Part shown: positions 46,029 to 57,415 of the stretch, one piece after another | How positions within the stretch are numbered: position 1 is the stretch's first letter | How the letters are laid out: each line of letters opens with the position of its first letter | Origin: Xestospongia bergquistia | Lineage: Eukaryota > Porifera > Demospongiae > Haplosclerida > Petrosiidae | Direction of reading: 5' to 3' | DNA: 64,000 nucleotides | NCBI GenBank assembly: GCA_963965975.1 | Contig: OZ014423.1 | Coordinates: 4,304,301-4,368,300 of the forward strand | Translations under genes and position numbers: made by a program | Notes under the pieces: model-generated | The model's input: only the letters and a program-made list of their open reading frames with translations | Databases searched by the model: none | What the model was told of the DNA's origin: nothing

Positions 46029-49019
46029 TTAATTATTAACTTGGTAGAGGTACAATGGTGTATGATCATAGAACTCATTATGCTTAACAATTACAATATC
46101 AGAAGTCACTCTTATTTGATAAGAATGAAAATGTTCACAAAAACATACTGTATCTAGAAGTTCACATACAAAGTAATAGCTGTTAACGTCATATACAATG
46201 ATATTTTGAATCTGTCCAAATAGTGGAGTCAAATTAACAGACAATACGACAATATAACCAGTCTTATAGGTGATTCCATTCACTTTTCATCCACCTAACA
46301 CTAAAATATTATTAACCATTTTAAAGTCAAAATAGTGTTCATTTACCTTGACACATTTCCATCTAAATTGAGTGAAGGTATTTTTTCCATAAGCTGATTT
46401 TTATACAAAAGATTTGAGCAACTGATGTTAGTATCTGCATGAAAACAATAAAATATTACATCCGTCATGTCGAATAACTCTTATTGATACATGATTAGTT
46501 GACTTTATTGTTTATTTAGTTGAGGTCCTCCAGTGAGGTTCTGGTGCATGAGATTTGAGGGGATGCATAATTCGTTTAAGGAAATTGCACATCGACTTAA
46601 ATGTTTTCAGAACATTTCAAAACGTCTTTCATACCACCATCAGCAACTTCAATGTTATTATTTACATTCATCTTCAAGCTGTTTTGAGAAGGAAATAACA
46701 TCTGGTCCTTGTAAGTTGTTAAATATTAATCAGATATAGTTCAGCGAAACCTATGTGATGGTGGTTTATGATCATCCTTAAATGAGCCACAGAATTAATT
46801 GACAAAACTGGTGACAAAAGATAATCTACAATAGTACAAAGAAGAAGATAATTTTGCCATTGTGGACATGTTTCAGGAACTTTATCTCCAATTAGAAGAG
46901 GCAACAAACGTATGAAGCACCACATTTTTGCAGCTATATGTACAAAAGCAAAATTACATACATGCATGTTTACAGCAACATCCTAATACATGTAGTCATT
47001 AAAAGTATGACCTTTTTGTTTGATAGAGTGGTCAGAACTGCTTAGAGTAGCTTGTGAAATAATTGTTGGCTTGTCAGTAGCATCACTACCCAAAAAAGGA
47101 AAAGTTTGTATTCTCTTATTCAGCAAATTAAGAGTAATATAGCTAAAAAGCTCCTTCACTTCATATTGAGCACATCCCTCAAGTACATCATGCATCACAT
47201 CTGGACACAACCCTTCAGTCACATGAAAGTACTTTGATGTATTTAGAATGGAGTCACGACAAATTCCAAATGTAGTTTCATTAGCCTTCCTAACTTCATT
47301 AGAAGCACTAGATATTGCTAAGCAATGTCTATAGTGTGTTTCTCGGGTTCTTGCTTGGAATTCTTCTGCTATGAACTACAATACACATATCATAGATAAA
47401 ATATCAAACAACACATAAACATACTTGGCTTTTCATTTCATCATAGGTAGCCATACAATATCTACATTTCCTAAGAGCACCTGAAGGTGATTTATAACCA
47501 CCCAAGTAGTGAGATGCCAAGTTGTCTCCCAGTACTAAAACTAAAGTTCCACGAATAATTTTGTCTTCTCCATGTAGTTTAACACACAAGCCAGTCTTGA
47601 AAAAAGGTTTAAAATAAAGTTATTCTGAAACTAAACCTGTTACCTACTTCTTCCAACTCTAACAAATCAGTCATAAATGGTTTAAATATAGTGTCAACTC
47701 CATATTTTTCAATAACTTTTGCCTTTGCTATTATAGCAAGCAGATTAATGCCACGAAAAGATGAACGCAAATGTGGACTAAGGTTACCCAGCATATAGTA
47801 AAATATTCCTATAAATAACATAATTAACATAATATAAATTCAAAGGAATATGATGTATTTACCTAATTTATGAAATTTTGTCTTTGTACCAAGGGGGTTG
47901 CATACCTCAACTTCATCATAGTAAAGCATAATCTGAAGACTTTTAGGATCACAAGAAAATAGACGATGCTTTTTAAATTGATTCCCATCACAAAGATCAG
48001 CTAAATAGCCATTAGTATTTTGATGACCTCTGCATACCTGCATAACACGAAAAAGCATGTCTTATTCTCTGCATTGAAGAAAATATTGGGTATACATCTT
48101 ATACATATTAGACTTTAAAATATCACAAAAAACATGAAAGCACCTCTTCCATATCACTAATTAACATCGTTAATGACTTCAGCAAAGGAATGATGTATAC
48201 GTATTCACCAATCTTTTTCAGGTGAGGTCTCATATTTCTGGTTAAGGTCAATGTGTCTCCCAACTTAACCTCCAAAGGCTCCTTCGAGTAAAGAATAAAA
48301 ATTATGACAAAATAAACAATAGTCTCACTAGCATTCCAAGACAGTCACGATAATATTTTTCTTGAAAGTACTTTGAATGTAGTCCTTGAAAAAGGTCCAT
48401 TGTGGAGTATTTGTGAAAAACATCATTAAATACACGAACAATAGTACCATCACTAATTGAAGAAAGTTCTATATAACGTCTTATTTCAAATTCTAAACTG
48501 ATCACTACGGCTCTGACAAAGATAGTTAGGTCTTCAGGAATGCCATCTAATGCTTTTTTTGAAACTTTATGTACTTCTCTGGTTTTCAAAAGAAGTAATG
48601 CTGTTGTGCGTTTAGATAGCATAGTAGGAACTTCTTCATGAATACAGACAGTCAAAGACATTTATATCATCTTGAACGCATCTTTGTTCATGTCCTCTCC
48701 ATGACAGATTCAAAGACGGGGTATTCAATTCACACATGTCAAGTTCAAATTGATGTTTACGATACAAGTGCTTTTTAAAGGAATAAAAATTAGTATAGGA
48801 CCTGCAGCAGGAGTTTATTCTATGAAAGTTAGACTCATGAGCATGAACACATCTCATATGCCTAATGACTCTTTTCAAGGTTGGAGCAGCAAAAGTATAA
48901 CAAATCCAGCACAAAATCGACATGTCGAAGACTTGTTCCGAATAGTGCCCAGTAAACTGCGTATGCACAAAAGTAGTAACAGAATGCACATGGTCTGAGT
49001 CAGCTAAAATTAGTTCCAA
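46029..49019 (-). pseudogene. CACTA-like transposase with N-terminal zinc fingers, one exon inverted
   Basis: About nine exons on minus. The first (48663-49019) has C2H2-like fingers (CWICYTFAAPTLKRVIRHMR, RSYTNFYSFKKHLYRKH). Then come a helical exon (48302-48660), DEVEVCNPLGTKTKFHKLG (about 47880-48050), FYYMLGNLSPHLRSSFRGIN (about 47650-47820), IRGTLVLVLGDNLASHYLGG (47404-47589), a CRYCMA knuckle, GLCPDVMHDVLEGCAQYE (about 47140-47220) and KMWCFIRLLPLLIGD (46730-46960). The next segment is expected to carry the GPPVRFWCMRFEGMHNSFKE motif. It lies on the opposite strand at 46521-46710. Minus-strand exons then resume (46345-46436 and 46029-46283), ending in HFHSYQI. This family is common in metazoan repeats; assignment to CACTA comes from the ends. 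The inversion makes the gene non-functional as it stands. Confidence 0.65.
46440..46735 (+). other. inverted exon segment of the CACTA-like transposase
   Basis: A plus-strand exon reading GPPVRFWCMRFEGMHNSFKE, then HRLKCFQNISKRLSYHHQQL, with a proper plus-strand acceptor (TTTATTTAG) and donor (CTTGTAAGT). The neighbouring exons on both sides belong to the same protein but read on minus. About 300 bp has therefore flipped. The right breakpoint is near 46735 and the left near 46440. Confidence 0.65.
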
Positions 49020-51270
49020 GTGTGTGTCTTGCTTTCATATTTAGAGAGGAACAAAATAGTTAAAATTCCTCAAGAAAAAGAGCAGACTGACCTTCAATTT
49101 ATCCATCAAGAGTTTACTAAGTCTTTTTCGTTTGAGAGGAATGTTGGTTTGTGTCTTTCTTTTCAAAGATATGATCACAATTGGGAAGACTATGTTGAAA
49201 TTGATGAAGGAGAAGAAATCATCAACAAGGAAAAAATTAAAGTTGTTGTGACGCCTATATTGACTACCCCAGCTGATTCAAACGATAGAGATGTGAGTGA
49301 TGCACAAATTAACAGAAGGATATCATGATGAATCAATAAGAGTAGTACTACCAGTAATGCGCAAGAAGTAATCCATAGTATGATGTGTTTGATAACTCAA
49401 CTTTATTTTTAATGCCACTTCTCTTTATAATGTATTCCATGAATAATACTCGAAATCATGTAGAGTTATGTGTGTAATGATTTTGTATCCATTTTTTTAG
49501 TCAACATCAGTCATCATGTCAGAAGACAGTACTCCAATGCATTCTTACAAAATATCAAAGAGAAGGCTCTCCTTTGAAGACAATACAGAATATGAAAGTC
49601 CAATTTCCTGTAAGGTGAGTACGTGGACATCAATTTTGATGCTTGTTCACCTTGTTAAATCAAGGTTAACACTCTTCTTTTTATTTAGGATGATGTTCCT
49701 TCTAAAAGGAGGGGAGTTATAAAAGACAGTGGTGACTCAGTCCCTTTACCTGATCCTTTTCCTCTACCAAAACATTTTTCAAGAGATGTCGAACTTGCTT
49801 TGCAAGAAAGGAAATTGTGTAAAGACAGTAATAAAAAATTAATTAGTGCTGTTGCTAGTGCTGTTCTTGCATATTAAAGATATCCCTCTGCTAGTGATTA
49901 TGAGAATGTTGGTGGAGCAGTTGTTTCAAAATATCCTTTTCTTCGTTCTCCACAAGGAACACCTCAGGTACCATTATGGTAATTATATTTATCATATACA
50001 TGTACTTCACAATGTAGGGAGCAATAGTTGAAAGCCTGAAACGTTGCTTTCAAGAATTTTGAAGAGTAAAAATGACTCGCAACGAAATAGACTCTAGTCA
50101 GTCAACTGAGACTACATGTGGTAACAGTGCAGACTCATATAAAGTTGGAATAACTGTAGCTTTTAAGTCCTCCTGAGATTCCTCCAGGTATAATACCCTT
50201 GATAGTGGATTGAATTATTCACTTATTTCATTTTTATGTTAAATGGTCTTATTTATAGGGGAGGATGCTACATCCTTTGAACGCCACAACAGACTTATTT
50301 GTGCTGAGTATCGGAAGTCTGCTCCAAATAAATTTGTGATCAATGAACTAGCTGACCTTTCTTTCACAATGCGTAGGGAAGATATATTGAATTTAAACTC
50401 TATTCAAGAAGTATTGACAAAATATCCTTTCTTAAAGGAAGAGGATGAGGTAATCTATAACATTTGCAATATTTTTATTTCTTAAATAGTTAAGATTATA
50501 AAAGAAATGGAAAGGTTGATAAATATGACTCAATTAAAGGAGCTTTCAATGAAGAAGTGGATTGATGTTACAGATAAGGTTAAAGAACAAGCTTTAATTG
50601 CATCAAAGTCATCAAGGAAAATTAAAAAGGCTCTTGAAGACAAACATGATGCCCCAGGTGAATTTAAATGTAATGTCTAAAATGAATGTAAAGATGTAAA
50701 TGTATGAATGACTGAATTCTCCCCATTTAACCACTATTTGTAGATTTAAGTATAACATTTTTTATATCATGTGATATCATAAATTATATAATATACTATA
50801 ATAATTATATTAAATTTCTTTATTGTAACAGAGTGTTTGAATGGCTTGGCAATTCTTCTTCTTCTCTTGGCGGATACCAGGTCCAAATCATCCTCTGAAA
50901 AGATCATTAGATTTTCTGATGTAAGTATACACGTTATAAATAATTTATTCTTATTACTTCCTTTAATATAATTATAAAGGTTGGCATACCGGGAATAAAT
51001 GAACTTGTAGAGGATATTGCTCAACCAAAACCATACCTTTTATTCTATGGAGATCAACCTTTTCTAATAATAGACTGTGTACTTGTGACCAATGTGAATA
51101 TTGATACAGTACCACTTACTTTGTTATCATTGTACTTTGTGTTCAATATAAAGTATCCCAAAGGATGTCACAATTTTTATTCCTTTTTGGAAGTTCTTTT
51201 GTTGGGCATTAATGCCTCAGGTGACAAGTTAACTACAACGGTCAAAAACTTTTTTTCATTCATTGAATAA
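49020..51270 (+). pseudogene. SAMD3-like accessory gene of the CACTA-like element
   Basis: Spliced plus-strand gene. A PB1-like start (SFERNVGLCLSFQRYDHNWE) is at 49030-49320. A Ser/Lys-rich exon is at 49516-49614. Next is the pattern RYPSASDYENVGGAVVSKYP (about 49877-49960) followed by GAIVESLKRCFQEF. Later exons are 50250-50450 (FVINELADLSF, YPFLKEEDE), 50490-50660 and 50830-51270, ending FNIKYPKGCHNFYSFLEVLL. The order resembles the SAMD3-like proteins seen in many animal repeats. At least two in-frame stops lie within coding blocks (near 49876 and 50060), so it looks dead. Its first coding exon starts beside the start of the minus-strand transposase. Confidence 0.5.
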
Positions 51271-51626
51271 TGTTATCTTGTTTATTTTTGTTAGCCTATA
51301 CATTGACTATCATAACATACCTGTGTTACCTTTTGTTTTTTAATATCATTGATATCATTAATATTGTCACACTAAATTTTGCCTGTTTATGTTGGCTTTT
51401 TCTTAAAAATTCACTTGTTATCAAATGTTACAGTTGGTATACCACTACTTGGAAAAAGTGTGTGTATAGCACACACAATCAAGCACACTAATTTGCACAC
51501 TATATAATAGTGTGGTGTTCACACTTAATACTATTGTGTGGCCATCACACTTTAATGAGTGTGTGTATAGGGACAAGCGTAGCACACTAAATTTTGTGTA
51601 TGGGACACACATCCTTCTTTTCAGTG

Positions 51627-53720
51627 TATATAGACGGCGTCCACGGAAATCGTGCTTTACTTACAAGACAAAAGGATGATGGGCTTGTAGTTTAACAAAT
51701 CCGTGCATACATTTGTCCATGTTGCACAACAAAATACGGACGTGTTTTAACTTTCATCTACAAACCACACCTCTCAAAATTGAAATCACAATGATCACGT
51801 GATGATCTGACACTTCATGGACGCGATCGATCATGGCTATGTTGAGCAAGAGAAAATATTGTGGGCATTGCAAAGAATACGTTTCAAGTTCTACCTATCG
51901 TCGCCATCGTGAAGAATCACTGAGAAACGTGAGAGTGAAGCTTGACGAGTACAACGATGACAATGGTACCCAGTGGGCCGCTTCTGATAGTGAGGTTAGC
52001 CCCTAGTTATGGACTGGTTAAGCATAATTTTAGTGAATTGATTTTTTTACTTTATACTCTATTGAAGCTATCGTCCTTTTTACCTTTTGTTACTTTTTAA
52101 AGATTGTTTCAGCACATAATAATTGTGTACAAGCAATACTATTAATTTTTGTTACTTTAGTCCCATGTACTGACATGTACATGCATGTATATAACAAATA
52201 ATTTTGATTTATAAAATGTAATTACTTAAAAACATTTTTTTCAGGAGGAATCATGGAATCAATTAGATTATGTCGGTGGAAGTACTTTTCATCATGATTT
52301 CGATACTTCAACCATACATCAAGGTACAACATTATTAATAAAAAAAATAAGTTTCAAAATAGTAAACAATAATTATTGTTATTATCATTTTATATACTAT
52401 AGATGAGGAAATACCAGCAGTAATTGATGCGAGTATACACAGTGATAATGAGGCAGATGAGGTAAATACTGATGTTTATAATTGAATGTAATAAATGTAA
52501 TTGATTTGTAGATTGTGATATTTGTAAGTATGGTCATCATAACTGTTGTCTTGTTGTCTTAATGGTCTTGTGTCTGTCTGCTTCTTACATTTAAGATTAT
52601 TATGCCTTCATTTTTCCTTTATGCAAATGCTTGTATATGTATTGAGAAATGTGTAAGTTTGTAAGTTTTATAATAATTATCTTAGATATCATTTTAGAGA
52701 TAGTACTAATGTTCGATATACTTTTCTAGCTATATAATTGACGTAAAAAGCATTAAAAGGTGACAAGGAAAATTTCTACTGGGACCAAATCAATCATAGT
52801 TTCAAGTCTAACGAGTCATCTGAAGATGAAGATGGGGCAATCCACTATAAAGTTCATCAACCAAGGTGGAGGTCTCAAGGTTGTATAATTTCTTTTTTGT
52901 TATAATACTTTAATTAGTTTCACAGCTCTTAATAGTTTGATTAAGAAACTTGACAAACAAATTAAGAAAAATGAAGTCAAAGTAGCAAAGAGGACAGGTT
53001 TCCTCCATTACAAAAGACAAATTTCCAATTTTAATTTGAGTGAAACACCTAAAGAATTGGGCAAATACATGGATCTCGTATTCCTACATGTATATCTTTA
53101 TTATAGTTATGTAGTAGTATTACTATATTTTCTTACATGATTAGGTGTAACAATGGTTCAGCCTTCAACATCTTCTCCAACTACAGGTAATATTATATGT
53201 TTGTATTATACATAGTTTTTGTTTTTGTAAAGCTCTTACACCAAATCGTTATAACTTTGATGTCCCATCAACCTCTCCAACTTCAAGTAATATTATACAT
53301 TTTTAAAATGTTAGTTCTTGTTTCTCTAAAGGTCTCACACCAAATCGTTATAACGAGTACATTTGATCAACATCTGCTTCAACTACAGGTAATGATTATT
53401 GTACATTTTTAAAATCTTACTTCTTGTTTTTCTAAAGGTCTTACACCAAATCGTTATAACTTGGATCAACATCTGCTCCAACTACAAGTAATTTTATACA
53501 TTTTTAAAAATGTTAATTCTTGCTTTTTTAAAGGTCATACACCAAATAACTCAAGCAATCCAAGCACAATTGTTCCTACAAGTATGATATGCTCTAAGTT
53601 TTTGTAATATTACTTTGCCACATTAGGCAAAGATTATACCAGAAAACGCAGAATAGATATTGAAGAATTGTTAGCCACAGATGATGAGTCCAAATGGGAC
53701 AATGAAGAACTTTAATGCTG
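51627..53720 (+). CDS. YCGHC zinc-finger gene, copy B, longest version
   Basis: Exon 1 (about 51835-51993) has MLSKRKYCGHCKEYVSSS and a His/Arg helix. Exons follow for EESWNQLDYVGG (about 52245-52324) and DEEIPAVIDASIHSD (about 52403-52462). Unlike copies A and C, the gene then continues: an acidic exon with NFYWDQINHSFKSNESSEDE and HQPRWRSQ (about 52770-52880); LNSLIKKLDKQIKKNEVKVA (about 52927-53090); a series of short Ser/Thr/Pro exons; and a last exon ending DYTRKRRIDIEELLATDDES and a stop near 53715. The W-R-S..L-D-K-x-I motif recurs in proteins of invertebrate repeats. Function unknown. At least one of the repeated exons seems to contain a stop. The 5' flank is the CACTA end. Confidence 0.45.
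53161..53560 (+). repeat. serial exon-intron duplication, four units of about 98-106 bp
   Basis: The block acceptor (TCTAAAG) + L-T-P-N-R-Y-N + Ser/Thr-rich end + donor (GTAAT) + short T-rich intron repeats with ACACCAAATCGTTATAAC at about 53239, 53338 and 53443, and a weaker copy at 53537. Each unit brings its own splice sites. Confidence 0.75.
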
Positions 53721-53819
53721 TTATTGATAATTTATTACGTTATTAATTAATCATTCCTGTTATTAATTTTAATTATTTCTGGTATTTATGCAACTATGGA
53801 AAATTAGACAGTTACTATA

Positions 53820-55430
53820 TGGAAAGGAGGGCCATATTAAACGGCACACATGGTAAATAGACGCTTTCGAGACAGGAATCTAGACGAACGTCATCACAAC
53901 TACGTATTGCTAGTGTGCCATTAGAAAGTATGATTGCGGTTGGTGTAATGACAAGGGACTTTGTCTACATTGCAGTTGTGAAGTTGTGAAGACTTGACCT
54001 ACCTCATGCCATGGTGTCTAAGCTAGTTGTCTGCGGTGATCAGTCAGGATCTATTCCATTCTCATTGGATCCAATGATGACCTCTTTTGAGGACTCCATG
54101 CCTATCTTGCCACAGCTTTTCAGGAGAAGCATAAATTGGCCAACCACCTTGTCACCTCATAGGGCATTACCATCTTTAATTGATTCCGTCCACGTGGTTG
54201 ATGCTCATACATGTTTATCCAATCCAACTCCTACAGCCATTGCCACCTTTGTCGGGGGAGTACATAGCTCTGAAACAGCCTGTTAGATCTTATCGGACAT
54301 CTACGCTGAGACTGTCCATTGGAGAAATCTTGCCACCTTTGTCGGGGGAGTACATAGCTCTGAAACAGCCTGTTAGATCTTATCGGACATCTACGCTGAG
54401 ACTGTCCATTGGAGAAATAACTATTTCGCTGTCCCTTCTAGACAGTGTGGAAAATCCTTTGTCTCCAAATTTGCTAAGCTCTTTAGAGCTTTTGCTGAGA
54501 GTTGAGTCTATTGGTCTAATGGGAGTCACTGTGTCATGCATACTCCTTTTACAAAAGCCTAACTCACGATCCAAGGCTCGCGAACACTCCTCTTGCCTGT
54601 ACAAAGATTAGAACTTTGGCATGAAGGCAAGTTTGATGATCTCTTGGCTGAAGGTAGAGTTATCCAACAGAAGTTATATTCTCAGAGACGCAAGCTGCCA
54701 GAGAGTTCACAGTTATTTCGATCATTTACTAACCTCATCTTTCAGCGGAAGACAAAGGCAGCCATCTGTCATCTGACTGATAGTGACAGGGGCCAGGTAA
54801 TGCAACTGAATGACCCCTCCTGGGTCTGCCAATTCTCCAACAGTGCTAGATGCACTAAGGAGCAAACATCCTCCCTCTTAACCTAGTACTATGGACTCAC
54901 TTGTGTCACCAGGGCTACACCCTCCCACAGTACATCCAATCATTTATGAAAGAATTGATGCATGCTGCATTAAACAGCTGTACTTCATACATTTGGTGCT
55001 GGAGGTCCCTTTGGCACTGATGCTCATTGTTGGAGGAGGCCATGCAATGCATTTAAGAAATCACCTGATGACTTATGCTAAGAAACTCTGCTCAGTATTT
55101 GTTGCTCCCATCTGTCTGTCGTCATTTTTGGCCTGTCATCTAGTCTCTTGCGATAAAAATCCTGGAGTTAGACCAATTGGTATTTGTGAGACTGTAAGAC
55201 ATATCATAGCTAAGTCTGTCCTCTCCATGACCCGATTGGATATACTTGAAGCCTCTGGCTCCCTCCATCTGTGGACAGATAGCTGGTGTGGAGGCTAGTA
55301 TTCATGCTGTCAGATCATGCTTCAATGAAGAGTCAACCGAAGGAGTCCTTCTAGTTGATGCCACTAATGTATTTAACTGCTTGAACCGCAACTCATCCTC
55401 AGTATTATAGAATTGTCAAATGTAGCTACA
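53820..55430 (+). mobile_element. RT-bearing retroelement fossil, clade unresolved
   Basis: Old, broken copy of a retroelement. The recognisable parts are an upstream region (about 54010-54600), a stretch leading into the polymerase (about 54600-54880), and a reverse transcriptase portion at about 54900-55400 with the fingers motif GVRPIG and the palm motif with two conserved aspartate-region residues (LLVDATNVFN). No LTRs, endonuclease or 3' end are visible. It might be LINE-like or DIRS-like. Several breaks are present; it looks old. Confidence 0.5.
54241..54420 (+). repeat. 90-bp tandem duplication
   Basis: The 90 bp beginning TGCCACCTTTGTCGGGGGAG occur twice head to tail (54241-54330 and 54331-54420) and are almost identical. 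They are inside the retroelement fossil. The near-identity implies a young duplication, or an assembly artefact. Confidence 0.88.
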
Positions 55431-56488
55431 GATATTGCATTTAGTTTTAGAATAGTACATGTAAGGTGCATTAATAATAGACAGGAATCACACTATTCAA
55501 CAGTTTCAGAACTATCATTATCATCTTTAAAACAACCTCCCCACTAATTTTACATATTAAATTTTTTGGCCAATGTTTTCTTACCTATATTGATTTGAGA
55601 TTAAGTTAATTTTGACATAGTTGGTGTTGTTGTTGTTCTCTTAGTTGGAAAAAAGAAAATGTCTTCTTTCCATTCATGCAAGGTGTCAAAATATATCCTT
55701 TTTCTACTACAGAGAATTGATGATTAGACCTCAGGTGCAGTATTTTTTGAAGAGTAGAGACCCCATAATGAAGAAATCTAACTAGGTAAATTATCTCTAT
55801 AATGAACAGTGTTTTACTTATTATCACAATGCTACAACTATATAGTAGTCCCATTGTCAACATCCTTGTGCTCATTTTAAAGATGCTTTGATAAACCTCT
55901 CCAATATTAAGAACTCTTTCCACATATTGTGTGTATATGCTTATTGACCATGGGTTTTGTTTCTGGTGAAAGCCACCTAGTTTTGTTTGATGAAGGTATG
56001 AGTGTTGTACAGAGTAATAGTAATTTTTGAAGTTTAGGTAATTAATAGTATAAATTGGTCATAGGTTGTTTAATGCCATTACTTAAACTATAATTTGTCT
56101 ATGAAGATTTCTTGTGAAATGATAGTCCCCTCTGAATGGCAGTCTTAATAAGACTGTCAGCAATATTTGTTTTAGGGAGTTGATTGTCTAATGTTGATGG
56201 TAATTTTAAAGATGTACGTTTGTTGAATAATGGGAAATTGAGATAACGGGCTGTATTAGGTTACAAGAATACAGGTTGATAATTGAACCTGCTAGGATAG
56301 TTGCCCTCACATTAGATTGCCTACACTTGTTTTGATAGTAACAAATGTGCTTCAGTGAGGCAACTCACATGAGTTGTCCACATAAAATTTCTTCTAGTAT
56401 AATTTTCTAATAACACCAATTTGCTTCTAGTTAATATGTTGAAATTAATAAATAACAGCAATTATCAAACCTGTTGAAAATCTCATTG
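55431..56488. other. stretch without a recognised feature
   Basis: AT-rich. A 105-codon open stretch on minus (55606-55923) has no recognisable motif. Possibly more decayed repeat. Confidence 0.5.
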
Positions 56489-57262
56489 TTTGAGTTCTCT
56501 CCTGGATTGAACAAGACACAAAAATTGACATTCAACAAAACTTTCTTTTCAAAAGTGTGTGTTTCCAATTATACGAGATCAAAATTAATTAAGAAAGTGA
56601 TAATTAGTATAAATGATGGTCAAACAAGAAATGAATGATAACACATAAACAAACTATAATGAACATTAACATACCGCAGGCCAAGACCGGATGGTCTTTA
56701 ACAACAATAAAGAGTCATAATTAATCATCTTGAGAGGGTAAGAACAAGGCTACTTTAGAGATTGGTCTCCTGTATGTTCCTGAGTTTGTCTTCACAGTGA
56801 CTACTTGCACAAGATCGTCTTTGCCTGCATGAATTTTAATCACTCTGCCAAGTGGCCATTTCGAGTGAATTAAATTGTCCTGTTGCAAAATCACAATGTC
56901 TCCAACACAAATATTTCTTGATGGATAGTGCTATTTTGTATAGCGTTTCAAACTAGTGATGTACTCAAACGACCAACGTTGCCAGAAATGACGTACAAGT
57001 GTTTGACATAGGTGCCAGCGACGAAGGAGAACGAGGGAACGGTATGAGAATGAGGGATCAGGCAGAGCTTCCAATGGTCTGCCGATGAGAAAGTGCCAAC
57101 CCATCATCAAGTGGGAGAGAGATGAGAGGTCTACTGTTGAGACATGATTTCACTTGAGCGAGAACTGTAGTAAACTCTTCAAATGTCACACTGCCAATTA
57201 CATGTCTCAAATGCGTTTTCATACTTTTCACTGCTGCCTCCCAAAGGCCACCAAAATGAGGA
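56489..57262 (-). mobile_element. BEL/Pao retrotransposon fragment (3' LTR and end of the internal region), reversed
   Basis: Reverse-oriented relative of the element at 33406-38990. It has a complete LTR (56489-56671) followed by the end of the internal region: the C-terminal integrase-associated domain and the end of integrase (to 57262). It is truncated at 57262 where the Harbinger copy C begins. It is only a fragment of a broken element, of similar or slightly younger look than the main copy. Confidence 0.85.
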
Positions 57263-57415
57263 GCGTTTTTTGACAGTGCCACAACAAATTTACAACTACT
57301 GTACATCTAGAGAAGAAGAACAATAGAAAATGCATTTGGCATATTATCTGCCAAATTGAGAATATATTGTTGACCTATTAGAGCATCATCTGAACATTTT
57401 AAGCATCATTAAAGC

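Larger units (their letters stand above)
45354..51626. mobile_element. CACTA/EnSpm-like element with divergent gene pair
   Basis: The left end CACTGAAAAAACGGAAGTGT and the right end (reverse complement CACTGAAAAGAAGGATGTGT) are inverted repeats starting CACTG. Both subterminal regions are full of short CACAC/GTGTG/AGTGTG repeats (45354-45470 and 51455-51620), a CACTA hallmark. Inside, a spliced transposase-like gene runs minus (46029-49019) and an accessory gene runs plus (49020-51270). The flanks do not match: Helitron sequence lies on the left and the YCGHC module on the right, and no target duplication is visible. A MITE is nested at 45639-45980. Confidence 0.7.

Noticed and set aside
55606-55923. 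105-codon minus-strand open frame
   Set aside because: No recognisable domain and no neighbouring exons; chance or decayed repeat.
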